Of a DNA stretch of 13,408 nucleotides, positions 6,597 to 13,408 are shown one piece after another. The first letter of the stretch is position 1. Each line of letters starts with the position of its first letter. Position numbers and translations under genes: made by a program. A model generated the notes under the pieces. The model was given only the letters and a program-made list of their open reading frames with translations. It did not search any database and was not told the origin of the DNA. Source of the DNA: JAVWGW01 sp036655915. GTDB lineage: Bacteria > Actinomycetota > Coriobacteriia > Coriobacteriales > Eggerthellaceae. The stretch is taken from contig JAVVPE010000042.1 of NCBI GenBank assembly GCA_036655915.1, forward strand, positions 1-13,408, given 5' to 3'.

Positions 6597-8687
6597 ATGG
6601 CGAAGGTTTCCGAGAGCTATGGAACGATGGTTTTCAACGATTTTACGATGCAGGAGCGCTTGCCTTCCGCAACCTATAAATCGCTTGCCCAAACCATTAA
6701 AGAGGGCAAAGAGCTTGATTTAGAAGTGGCCAATGTGGTCGCGCACGCCATGAAGGAATGGGCCATCGAACGGGGCGCCACCCATTACACGCACTGGTTT
6801 CAGCCGCTGACGGGCATCACTTCCGAAAAGCACGACAGCTTTCTTGACCCCACGGGCGACGGGCGCGCAATCATGGCGTTTTCCGGCAAGGAGCTTATTC
6901 AGGGCGAGCCCGACGCATCCAGTTTTCCTTCGGGCGGCCTGCGCGCCACGTTTGAAGCGCGCGGCTACACCGCATGGGATCCCACCAGCCACGCCTTCAT
7001 CAAAGATGAAGTGCTCTGCATTCCCACGGCCTTTTGTTCTTACACGGGCGAAGCGCTCGACAAGAAAACTCCGCTGCTGCGTTCGCTGGCAGCCATCGAT
7101 GAACAGGCAAATCGCGTGCTGGCCCTGTTTGGCGAAGAGCATCATCGCGTGGTGGCCACGGTAGGATCCGAGCAGGAATACTTCCTCATTTCTGAAAAGG
7201 ATTACGAAAAGCGCCAGGACCTTATTTTAACGGGACGCACGCTGTTTGGGTCGTCGCCGTGCAAGGGCCAGGAACTTGAAGAACATTATTTTGGCGCCAT
7301 TCGCCCCACCGTGAATGAGTTTATGAAGGAACTTGATACGGAATTGTGGGCGTTGGGCATTGCGGCCAAGACGAAGCATAACGAAGTGGCACCGGCGCAG
7401 CACGAACTGGCACCCGTGTTCACCAACTGCAATCGTGCCATCGATGAAAACCTGATCACGATGGAAAAGATGCGTCTTTTGGCCTCGCACTACGGGCTGG
7501 TTTGCCTGCAGCACGAAAAGCCATTTGAGGGCATCAACGGTTCGGGCAAACACGATAATTGGTCGCTTTCCTTCGGGAAAACCAACCTGCTTGACCCCGG
7601 TGATACCCCGATGGACAACCTGCGTTTCCTGGTGTTTTTGACCGGCGTTATCCAGGCGGTTGACGACTATCAGGAACTGCTGCGCATGAGTGTCGCTTCT
7701 GCGGGCAACGATCACCGCTTGGGTGCACACGAGGCACCCCCCGCCATCATTTCTATCTTTTTGGGCGATGAACTGGGCGAAATCGTTGAGGCTTTGATTA
7801 CCGACCACGAATATACCAGCGCCGAAAAGGTTGCTATGGATCTGGGCGTTGCCGTGTTGCCGAACTTTCTGAAAGACAACACCGACCGCAACCGCACCAG
7901 CCCCTTTGCCTTTACCGGCAACAAGTTCGAGTTTCGCATGCCCGGGTCTTCCGTGAATCTTTCCGATGCAAACATGGTTTTGAACACGGCTATGGCCAAA
8001 AGCTTGAAGGAATTTGCCGATGCCATGGAAGGCTTGTCGGGCGATGCATTTGAGGCGGCGGCGTTGGGTTACATCAAAGATACCCTGACCGCGCACCAGC
8101 GTATCATTTTCAACGGCAACGGCTATGGCGATGCCTGGCCGATCGAAGCCGAGCGACGCGGGCTGGCCAATTATGGCAGCACCGCCGAAGCGCTGCCGTG
8201 TTTCATCGACCAGAAAAGCTTCGACCTTTTTGCGGAATTTGGCGTGCTCACCGAACCCGAAGTGCGCAGTCGCTACGAAGTGAAGTTGGAAAAATACACG
8301 AAGCTGCTCAACATCGAAGCGCGCGTGATGAAGCGCATGGCGCGCCGCACCTATCTGCCGGCCATCAACGATTATGCGGCCAATGTGGCCAGCAACATTA
8401 CGGCCATCAGGGCTGCGTGCCCGTCGGCCGACCTTGATGCGCAAGAAGCATTGCTGGGCAAGTTGCTTTCTTCTCTTAAAGTTGCTGCCGCCCAGGTCGA
8501 ATTGCTCAACGACGCAAACCACAAGGCGGAAGCGCTGGCCGATGAACAGGAAAAAGCGACGTGCTACGCCCAGGAAGTGCTGCCCATAATGGATGATTTG
8601 CGCGCTGCCATCGACGCGCTGGAAATTATTACCGAACGTGATTATTGGCCGGTGCCCACCTATAACGACATGCTGTTTTACTGCTAG
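6597..8687 (+). CDS. glnN: Glutamine synthetase type III
   Basis: The 696-aa product is a GSIII enzyme, which makes glutamine from glutamate, ammonium and ATP in the cytoplasm; it is unrelated in length to the roughly 450-aa GlnA. Signature blocks are GATHYTHWFQPLTG with EKHDSF near the N-terminus, GSEQEYF (190-196; E192 and E194 metal ligands), NEVAPAQHELAP (262-273), the ATP/glutamate loop NGSGKHDNWS (314-323) and NRTSPFAFTGNKFEFR (432-447). The C-terminal about 150 residues are the helical extension typical of GSIII. ATG 6597 has AAGGAG 9 bases upstream; an upstream in-frame GTG at 6546 falls within a stem-loop and lacks a ribosome site. The gene stands alone between the rpsI terminator and the next promoter. 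It could assimilate ammonium released by the amidase upstream. Confidence 0.96.
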   Translation: MAKVSESYGTMVFNDFTMQERLPSATYKSLAQTIKEGKELDLEVANVVAHAMKEWAIERGATHYTHWFQPLTGITSEKHDSFLDPTGDGRAIMAFSGKELIQGEPDASSFPSGGLRATFEARGYTAWDPTSHAFIKDEVLCIPTAFCSYTGEALDKKTPLLRSLAAIDEQANRVLALFGEEHHRVVATVGSEQEYFLISEKDYEKRQDLILTGRTLFGSSPCKGQELEEHYFGAIRPTVNEFMKELDTELWALGIAAKTKHNEVAPAQHELAPVFTNCNRAIDENLITMEKMRLLASHYGLVCLQHEKPFEGINGSGKHDNWSLSFGKTNLLDPGDTPMDNLRFLVFLTGVIQAVDDYQELLRMSVASAGNDHRLGAHEAPPAIISIFLGDELGEIVEALITDHEYTSAEKVAMDLGVAVLPNFLKDNTDRNRTSPFAFTGNKFEFRMPGSSVNLSDANMVLNTAMAKSLKEFADAMEGLSGDAFEAAALGYIKDTLTAHQRIIFNGNGYGDAWPIEAERRGLANYGSTAEALPCFIDQKSFDLFAEFGVLTEPEVRSRYEVKLEKYTKLLNIEARVMKRMARRTYLPAINDYAANVASNITAIRAACPSADLDAQEALLGKLLSSLKVAAAQVELLNDANHKAEALADEQEKATCYAQEVLPIMDDLRAAIDALEIITERDYWPVPTYNDMLFYC

Positions 8688-8698
8688 GCAATCCTTGC

Positions 8699-8729
8699 GC
8701 GCCGGTGTTTGCTAGGCCTTAGCTGGCGC
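8699..8729 (+). terminator. Possible weak terminator or stem-loop after glnN
   Basis: GCGCC (8699-8703) can pair with GGCGC (8725-8729), extended by wobble pairs, and GCTA (8711-8714) pairs with TAGC (8720-8723) in an alternative inner stem. There is no T-run, so termination here is uncertain; it is the only structure seen after glnN. Confidence 0.3.
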
Positions 8730-8787
8730 CTTGGGTTGAAGCGGGTTTAAGGGGTCGTGAATAATTTTGTTAGCTAGGGGACCAAAC

Positions 8788-8830
8788 GGCACCTGGTGTA
8801 TAATGGCGTTTTGAATAGCAACCAGGCGCC
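8788..8830 (+). promoter_or_regulatory. Promoter with flanking inverted repeat for the 8863-11171 genes
   Basis: A perfect -10, TATAAT, lies at 8799-8804, without a convincing -35 at the right distance. GGCACCTGGT (8788-8797) and ACCAGGCGCC (8821-8830) form a 9-of-10 inverted repeat flanking the -10 and the expected start site near 8811. This could be a repressor operator pair or a 5' mRNA hairpin. Confidence 0.5.
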
Positions 8831-8862
8831 ATGCCTCTGATTTATCCGAAAGCGGGAACGCA

Positions 8863-9492
8863 GTGTTTTTTCAACGGGGGGGAACAGGCCATAAGTTGTG
8901 CGTGCGGGATGCGCGTGCTGCTAGTTTGCCCTACGCGCGCGGTAGTTTTGCGCGATGTGTGCTCGCCTTCCTTGTTGCGGGAATATGCGTATGTGCAGGT
9001 TTTTTGCCCGCTACGGCCTATGCGGATCGCCCCCCCGAGGGCTGGGATAAGGGCGAATCTGCGCCAGCGGCCACACCTTCTGCCGATGCGGTGCCTGCGC
9101 CAGAGAGCCCAGCGGCTTCCGGGTCTGCGGCGGCGGGGACGGGTGTTTCGACGGCAGAAGCACAGGCGGCTGCAAGAGTTGCGGCAACAGGGGAAGTGGT
9201 GGAATTCGCCAACAAGAGTGCGGCGCACGCAGCAGAACAGTCGGGCGTTGCGCAGGCAGCGGAATTGGAAGATTCTGCAAAGAGTGACCAACAAGCTTCC
9301 CAACAGCACAAACATTTGGGACCCTGGATCGCGCTGACCGACACGCAGGCGGTTACGCGCTTGGAATCAGAAATGAAAATGCGCTCGCTTCAGGCTGCGC
9401 TTCCTGGCTTTGCAATGTTGGGGGCAGCCGCCTTATGCGGTGTAGCGGCGGCATTTTGTTTGCGAAGGCGTCCCGAGCGTCCTTCGCTGTAA
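8863..9492 (+). CDS. Hypothetical exported Ala-rich membrane-anchored protein
   Basis: I do not recognise this 209-aa protein. It has a signal peptide: basic n-region, hydrophobic core CVLAFLVAGICVCAGFL (32-48) and a likely signal peptidase cut after A54 (ATAYA before DRPPEGWDKG). A low-complexity Ala/Glu/Ser/Pro-rich segment (about 60-140) follows, then a short helical stretch, a C-terminal membrane segment (FAMLGAAALCGVAAAFCL) and a basic tail, RRRPERPSL. It would span the wall face with both ends membrane-linked. The tail resembles a sortase anchor in layout, but no LPXTG-type motif is present. The start is uncertain: GTG 8863 has only GCGGGA upstream, and TTG 8896 or GTG 8902 would give a more normal signal peptide. 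It lies 48 bases before the next gene and is probably co-transcribed with it. Confidence 0.65.
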   Translation: MFFQRGGTGHKLCVRDARAASLPYARGSFARCVLAFLVAGICVCAGFLPATAYADRPPEGWDKGESAPAATPSADAVPAPESPAASGSAAAGTGVSTAEAQAAARVAATGEVVEFANKSAAHAAEQSGVAQAAELEDSAKSDQQASQQHKHLGPWIALTDTQAVTRLESEMKMRSLQAALPGFAMLGAAALCGVAAAFCLRRRPERPSL

Positions 9493-9540
9493 TAAGGCGC
9501 GAAAAGATGACATATCCGAATGGTACGGTGAGGTAAAAAT

Positions 9541-11171
9541 ATGGCTATGCTTGATTCCAACGAAACACAGGGCGCCCTATCGCTCGGCGCACTTTTGGCG
9601 GCCTCAAAAGGTGATTTCTCTGCGGCAGCCACGGACGTTTCTTCCCCCGAAGGGGAAACGGCAGCGGATGATGCGCTGCATTCTCCTCTCGAAATTTTGC
9701 AGGGTCTTGGTCTTGCGGGTGCACAGCCGCAATCCTCGGCAGCACAGCCTGCCCAGGAAACAAGCTCTTCATCGTCATTTAATTTAGCGGCGGCTTTGGG
9801 CTATGCTCCAAGCGAACCTGTTGCTGCGGCGCCCGCTGTTGCCGAAGCAAAGCCAGCGGTGGCGGCCGCGGCGCCTGCAAAAGAGCAGAAACCTGCTGAA
9901 AAGTTGCAAGAAAAACCTGTTGCGCAACAGGTAAAGGACGAACCGGCGCATCCTGAAATAAAGGATCAGGCAAAAGCACGCGGGCACGAACAGCTGCCGC
10001 AAAGAAGTCGCTTTGCCGACATTCCGGCCAAGCGCGCGGAAAAAGAGCCCTTCGACACGAAGAAGGGCGCAGCGGCGAAGTCAACCCCTGCTGTTGTCAA
10101 GCCAGAAGTTAAGCCCGAGGTCAAACCTGAGGTTAAGCCCGAGGTCAAACCTGAGATCAAACCCGAGGTCAAACCTGAGATCAAACCCGAGGTCAAACCN
10201 NNNNNNNNNNNNNNNNNNNNNNNNNNNNNNNNNNNNNNNNNNNNNNNNNNNNNNNNNNNNNNNNNNNNNNNNNNNNNNNNNNNNNNNNNNNNNNNNNNNT
10301 CAAACCTGAGATCAAACCCGAGGTCAAACCTGAGATCAAACCCGAGGTCAAACCCGAAATCAAGCCTGGGGCCAAGCCCGAGATTAAACCCGAGATCAAG
10401 CCGGCGCCCGAACCGAAACCTGAGCCGAAACCTGAACCGACGCCCGAGCCCAAACCAGCGTCCGAACCCAAACCTGAGCTGAAACCTGAACCCAAACCTG
10501 AGCCAGCACCCGAATTGAAGCCTGTGCTTGAACCCGATTTTAAGGGTGTCGTGCCGATTGTTCCCGCAGGTAAAGAGGCCGCCACCCCAAAACCGTTTAA
10601 GCCGAAGCCGGCGAAGGTCCCCACCAGTCAACTGGTGCCCCTTGATGGCGGCAGCGCAAAAGACGCACATGCACCGGTGTCTGCGGCCGATAAAAAGGAA
10701 AAGAAGTCAGCAACTCCCCTCCGTTTCAAAGTGGCGGGCGCCGTTTTGTTGGCACTGGCTTTGGTGCTGATGGGTTTTGCCGTGTACAGCTTCATTCTTA
10801 ATCCCCAGACCCTTGAGGGGGGTTCTGCCACGAAGGGCGGTAGCGTTGCGGCCGATGGAACCAGCACTATGGTCTATCGTTACACCATTAAAGGCCCCGG
10901 CGACGTCAGTTGCACAGCGGTTGAAACAGCCAAATTCGATGCGGATGAAATGCTGGTGCAAAGCAGTATTGTGACCGAGCTTCCCGATGCTGAAAGTGCC
11001 AAGCAGTTTTTACGGGATACCAAGACAGATTTTGGCACCGCCCTCCTCGAAGGCAAAACTGAAGGAACATCGGCAACCGTGGTGATAGATGAAACCAGCC
11101 AGAAAATTAAAAAAGACGTCTATACCGAACTTCTGCAGAAAAACGCCGAAAACTGTGAGGTCATAGGGTAG
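9541..11171 (+). CDS. Single-pass membrane protein with PEVK-like repeat, interrupted by assembly gap
   Basis: This is one gene split by 100 N at 10200-10299. The reading frame before the gap (ATG 9541, with GTGAGGT at 9528-9534) and the frame after it (10302 to the stop at 11171) differ only because the N-run has an arbitrary length. Order: N-terminal motif SLGALLAASK (14-23); Ala/Glu/Pro/Lys-rich linker; four-residue repeats KPEV/KPEI then PEPK (from residue 186); basic stretch DKKEKKS; membrane segment (FKVAGAVLLALALVLMGFAVYSFIL, 10725-10799); outer domain of about 120 residues with two Cys that may pair (SCTAV and NCEVIG). Positive charges before the helix predict N-in/C-out. No known family is recognised. 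The gene at 11890 is a paralogue by motif, layout and outer domain. A strong terminator follows 83 bases downstream. Confidence 0.8.
10096..10535 (+). repeat. 12/24-bp tandem repeat encoding (KPEV/KPEI)n and PEPK units
   Basis: Near-perfect 12-bp units GAGGTCAAACCT and GAGATCAAACCC alternate, giving KPEV-KPEI, with earlier variants using AAG/GTT codons. After the gap the array continues and decays into PEPKPEPK-type units (PAPEPKPEPK, PKPELKPEPK) ending near 10535. The array resembles extended, charged PEVK spacers that hold a domain away from the membrane or wall. It contains the 100-N gap. Confidence 0.92.
10200..10299. other. Assembly gap (100 N) inside the tandem repeat
   Basis: Exactly 100 N is a common placeholder for a gap of unknown size. 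The flanks end at GAGGTCAAACC and resume at TCAAACCTGAG, so if the 24-bp array is regular the missing length is 17 + 24k bases. That is 2 modulo 3 and restores one frame across the gap, giving a protein of 515 + 8k residues. Confidence 0.95.
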
Positions 11172-11254
11172 TTAGTGCGCACGTTTCACGTTGGGTGCTC
11201 GCATTCTAGGCGTCTTTGCGTCAGGAATTGCGGGCAAGCTGCGTCAATGATTAA

Positions 11255-11290
11255 AAAGAACCCGCATGAGAAAATTCATGCGGGTTCTTT
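11255..11290. terminator. Bidirectional intrinsic terminator
   Basis: AAAGAACCCGCATGA (11255-11269) pairs perfectly over 15 bp with TCATGCGGGTTCTTT (11276-11290) around GAAAAT. A-rich on the left and T-rich on the right, it can end the plus-strand gene stopping at 11171 and the minus-strand gene stopping at 11326. Confidence 0.93.
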
Positions 11291-11325
11291 AGCCGTTTGA
11301 CGCGTTTTGCGTGTTGCAGCCTAAG

Positions 11326-11556
11326 CTATTTAGCAGCAGCCGTTTTCATGACCTGATCAGAAACTTCAAGGAATGCCGCATACACTTCAGGAGCAAGCAT
11401 GACGCAGGAAATCTGGTTGTCGGTAACAAGCATCTTTACCTTGTCGTTCTTGATGCCGCGGACGAATTCTGCTTCCTTGGCTTTGCCCAAGTCATCGGAG
11501 GTGATGAGCAGTTTAGAAAGGCTGTCTAAACGAGGAAGATTGGTTTCTGGGGACAT
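11326..11556 (-). CDS. Small protein with Phd/YefM antitoxin-like layout
   Basis: The 76-aa product has the order seen in Phd/YefM-type antitoxins: an N-terminal part with S-DL (TSDDLGKAKEAEFVRGI), a beta-like strand pair KVKMLVTDNQISCVMLAP where antitoxins have xVxITxNGxPVAVLxxP, then EVYAAFLEVSDQVMK resembling the EEYExLLE helix. This match is by eye and not certain. No toxin gene is adjacent: downstream is a terminator and upstream is non-coding, so it would be an orphan antitoxin or stand-alone DNA-binding regulator. ATG at 11556 (reading leftward) has AGGAGT about 6 bases upstream, and a promoter precedes it. Phd-type proteins usually bind their own promoter. Confidence 0.75.
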   Translation of the reverse strand: MSPETNLPRLDSLSKLLITSDDLGKAKEAEFVRGIKNDKVKMLVTDNQISCVMLAPEVYAAFLEVSDQVMKTAAAK

Positions 11557-11603
11557 GGAAGTACTCCTATCTCAAAGGTGACACGAAAATGTACAATGTC
11601 TCG

Positions 11604-11632
11604 ATTATAAGCAAAGTGGCCTCAGTTTTGAA
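11604..11632 (-). promoter_or_regulatory. Promoter of the minus-strand small gene
   Basis: On the minus strand TTCAAA (11632-11627) and TATAAT (11609-11604) are separated by 17 bases; the -10 is perfect and the -35 matches 4 of 6. It lies about 48 bases from the ATG at 11556. Confidence 0.7.
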
Positions 11633-11889
11633 TGGAGATTTGTAAAATAGAGGTAGAGAAGCACGCTAAAGCAGCACTTCGGGGCAAAAAAGATGAAATT
11701 CAAGCCCCCAAATCGTTTTTCCGCCAAAAGGGTACACCCAAAGTTAGTGTGTAGACTGCGCTTGGAGCGGCGGGCAACTCGCAAACCTGTGCGCTCGTGC
11801 CGCCGCAAGGTGTGCTTGACGTTTATTCGACGTTGCCTGTCCACTTATCCCTACCCATCAGGGGTGCTCTTTGTTATGCTGAAAAAACG
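11633..11889. other. Non-coding intergenic stretch with a nested stem-loop
   Basis: The bases between the minus-strand promoter and the ATG at 11890 hold no convincing gene. They contain a nested stem-loop at 11767-11806: GCGGCG-G-GCA pairs with TGCCGCCGC with one bulged G, enclosing CGCA/TGCG around AACCTG. TTGACG (11816-11821) follows without a matching -10 at normal distance. TATGCT at 11875-11880 is a possible -10 very close to the next start codon. Confidence 0.45.
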
Positions 11890-13408
11890 ATGAATTCACG
11901 CGAGGCATATAACGGCAAACACTTTTCGCTGGGCGATCTTTTGGACGCGGCGAAAAGCGTTGCGGACGAAAGCCCTGCAGCCGCAATAAATACGCTGCCT
12001 AAAAAGGAAGCGGCAGCGGAAAAGCCGAAGAAAGCCGAAGCGGACAAGAAGGCGGCCGCAAAGAAGAAATCTGCGAGCGAGCCAAGTTCACTTATACCCC
12101 CCGCGCCGCAGAACGTTGTGGCTGTTGAGGTTTTGGCGACTTTGCCTGTGATTCCGGCCTTGTTTGCGCCAAGCCGCACGGAAGATGAACCGATTACCCT
12201 TCCCGAAGAGCCCTGTCGTGGTCGCCATGCTCGGACGGTGCCGCTTGAACGTGATGCTGCAGTCTCATCTTTCGGCCGGGGTGATATGCCTGCACAATCA
12301 TGGGAAAATGCGGCGGCTGCACCCTTCAGAGGTAATCATGCGCAGTCTTTTCCGGGGGCGCATATGGCCTCCGAAGCATCTGCACTGCCGCCGCAGGCGG
12401 AGGCCTACCGCGCGCACAATCCTGACTTAATAAGTGAACAGCGCAGTGCTTTGGCGCAGCAGCGCGCGCTCGATCAGCTGGTGAAATCTGTGCAGCCCGG
12501 CGATCTTGCCTCGTCAAGTGAGTTTTGTGCCAACAAGGTTGTTTTGGCTGAAATGCGCGAAACTATCCAGAAGCGCCAAAAAGATTTGATGGCGAAAGAC
12601 AGCTCTGTTTACCTGCGGTCGAGTAGGCGTCTACAGGCGCAAAAAACGCCCGCGCAACAGTCTGCACCGCAAGAAAAGGCGCCTGCGCAAGCGGCCGCTG
12701 CTGGTGTGACGCCCCGTAAACAATCGGTAAGCACGGCTGCGCCTGCCTCCGTGGCAGCAGCTACCCCCGTTCCAACCTCCGCAGACCCGTTTGCCCTGCT
12801 TGCCGAAACCTTGCAAGAAGCCCAAAAGAAACGCGATCGGCGCAAACGCCGTCTGATCATCTTTGGCGTGGCCATCGCTTTTGCGGTGCTTGTTGGTTTG
12901 GGTATTTTTGCCGGTTATCTGGTCAGCACCAGCGGCGATGCGGCTGCGCCCGAGCAGACGCAAGCTTCTACAACAAAAAACTCCTCTGATGACGGCAAAA
13001 AAGGGGGCAGCGGATCGGCATCCAGCAACAAAGGCGACACAAGGGATTCTTCCGCCACGCCTTCTGCGGGAAGCGATTCCGCCGCCGCCCCCGGTGTTTC
13101 GCCATCCAAAAAGGATCAATCGGGCGTGGTCGTTTACAGCTATGAAGAAACGGACGCCGCCGGGGTTGCCCATGCCGTCACGGAAACGGTCGCCTTCGAT
13201 CAGGAAGGCCAGTGCGCTACTTCCACCCGCGAAGCAGCTTGTGCCGATGCCGCCGCTGCCGAAGCCTACTGCGCAGCCGCGAAGCAGAGTTTTGCCGCGG
13301 CCTATCGCGAAGGCGTGGTTGAAGGATCAAAAGCCAAGGTCAAAGTGGATGTTAGCACCAAAAAACTCGACCGTGAACACTACGAAGACATGCTGCGCAC
13401 AAGCGTTT
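11890..13408 (+). CDS. Large single-pass membrane protein, paralogue of the 9541 gene (partial at 3' end)
   Basis: The frame is open for 506 codons from ATG 11890 to the window edge with no stop, so the C-terminus is missing. I recognise no named family. Order: N-terminal motif SLGDLLDAAK (13-22); Lys/Ala-rich stretch (about 38-64); long Pro/Ala/Gln-rich cytoplasmic linker with a helical patch around 195-250; basic KKRDRRKRR followed by one membrane helix (LIIFGVAIAFAVLVGLGIFAGYLV, 322-345); Ser/Gly/Lys-rich spacer; outer domain from nt 13126. That domain shares VYxY, ETxxFD, EGxxEG and a final YxxxL with the 9541 protein. Predicted N-in/C-out. No ribosome site precedes the ATG and no alternative in-frame start lies near, so a leaderless transcript from a -10 at 11875-11880 is possible. 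Confidence 0.85.
   Translation, partial: MNSREAYNGKHFSLGDLLDAAKSVADESPAAAINTLPKKEAAAEKPKKAEADKKAAAKKKSASEPSSLIPPAPQNVVAVEVLATLPVIPALFAPSRTEDEPITLPEEPCRGRHARTVPLERDAAVSSFGRGDMPAQSWENAAAAPFRGNHAQSFPGAHMASEASALPPQAEAYRAHNPDLISEQRSALAQQRALDQLVKSVQPGDLASSSEFCANKVVLAEMRETIQKRQKDLMAKDSSVYLRSSRRLQAQKTPAQQSAPQEKAPAQAAAAGVTPRKQSVSTAAPASVAAATPVPTSADPFALLAETLQEAQKKRDRRKRRLIIFGVAIAFAVLVGLGIFAGYLVSTSGDAAAPEQTQASTTKNSSDDGKKGGSGSASSNKGDTRDSSATPSAGSDSAAAPGVSPSKKDQSGVVVYSYEETDAAGVAHAVTETVAFDQEGQCATSTREAACADAAAAEAYCAAAKQSFAAAYREGVVEGSKAKVKVDVSTKKLDREHYEDMLRTSV

Noticed and set aside
7227..8522. A 431-codon open frame on the minus strand
   Set aside because: It lies wholly inside the glnN gene, whose protein matches GSIII throughout; the antisense product is low-complexity and has no recognisable domain. 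It is a by-product of GC-rich codon use.
8831..9337. A 168-codon plus-strand frame starting at ATG 8831
   Set aside because: The product is Arg/Pro/Cys-rich without structure, while the overlapping frame has a clear signal peptide and membrane tail. Kept only as a possible alternative start through a G-run slip.
9390..9489. Sortase (LPXTG) anchor at the end of the 8863 protein
   Set aside because: The hydrophobic segment plus RRR tail fits the layout, but the only LP is in ALPGFA, which is not an accepted sortase motif.
10096..10535. CRISPR array
   Set aside because: The repeats are 12/24 bp, contiguous, in frame and code for KPEV/KPEI; there are no spacers.
9966..10670. Minus-strand open frames through the repeat and N-run
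   Set aside because: They are mirror images of the KPEV repeat (giving Gly/Leu/Phe-rich text) and cross 100 unknown bases; not credible genes.
11693..11893. A 66-codon plus-strand frame whose TGA overlaps ATG 11890 (ATGA)
   Set aside because: The overlap looks like translational coupling, but the frame has no ribosome site, an Arg-rich improbable product and covers the stem-loop at 11767-11806. Chance is more likely.
12631..13173. A 180-codon minus-strand frame
   Set aside because: It is antisense to the 11890 gene, which shows a coherent motif-linker-helix-domain plan.

Overview
The window looks like a draft chromosomal contig from a moderately GC-rich Gram-positive bacterium. My best guess is an actinobacterium of the Coriobacteriia/Eggerthellales type. 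The guess rests on the coding style (GC-leaning third positions, very Ala-rich surface proteins), a type III glutamine synthetase and the rplM-rpsI pair. It is inference, because no rRNA or other taxonomic marker is present. A run of exactly 100 N (10200-10299) sits inside a tandem repeat and marks a scaffold gap.

Layout. (1) About 120-1465: a stand-alone TnpB element of IS200/IS605 type, AT-richer than its surroundings. It has an intact nuclease, a structured 3' end expected to give the omega (guide) RNA, and no tnpA in the window. Its promoter carries a LexA/SOS-like palindrome. (2) 1551-5229: three co-directional, closely spaced genes, probably one operon: an O-acetylhomoserine sulfhydrylase-type PLP enzyme, an acetamidase/formamidase-family amidase and an APC-superfamily permease. 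(3) 5309-6390: a classic ribosomal protein unit with promoter, long leader, rplM, rpsI (start and stop overlap by one base) and a strong terminator. (4) 6597-8687: a type III glutamine synthetase with its own structured leader. (5) 8863-11171: two genes for probable envelope proteins, a small exported Ala-rich protein and a single-pass membrane protein with a PEVK-like tandem repeat. A 15-bp bidirectional terminator follows. (6) 11326-11556 on the minus strand: a small protein with a Phd/YefM antitoxin-like layout and no visible toxin. (7) 11890 to the window end: a large open frame that runs off the edge. It is a diverged paralogue of the 9541 gene, sharing the N-terminal SLGxLLxAxK motif, a long low-complexity cytoplasmic linker, one membrane segment and a related outer domain.

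How the parts may work together: amide hydrolysis by the amidase would release ammonium, which glutamine synthetase assimilates, but these genes lie in separate transcription units. The most novel material is the pair of architecture-sharing membrane proteins (9541 and 11890). I recognise neither as a named family.
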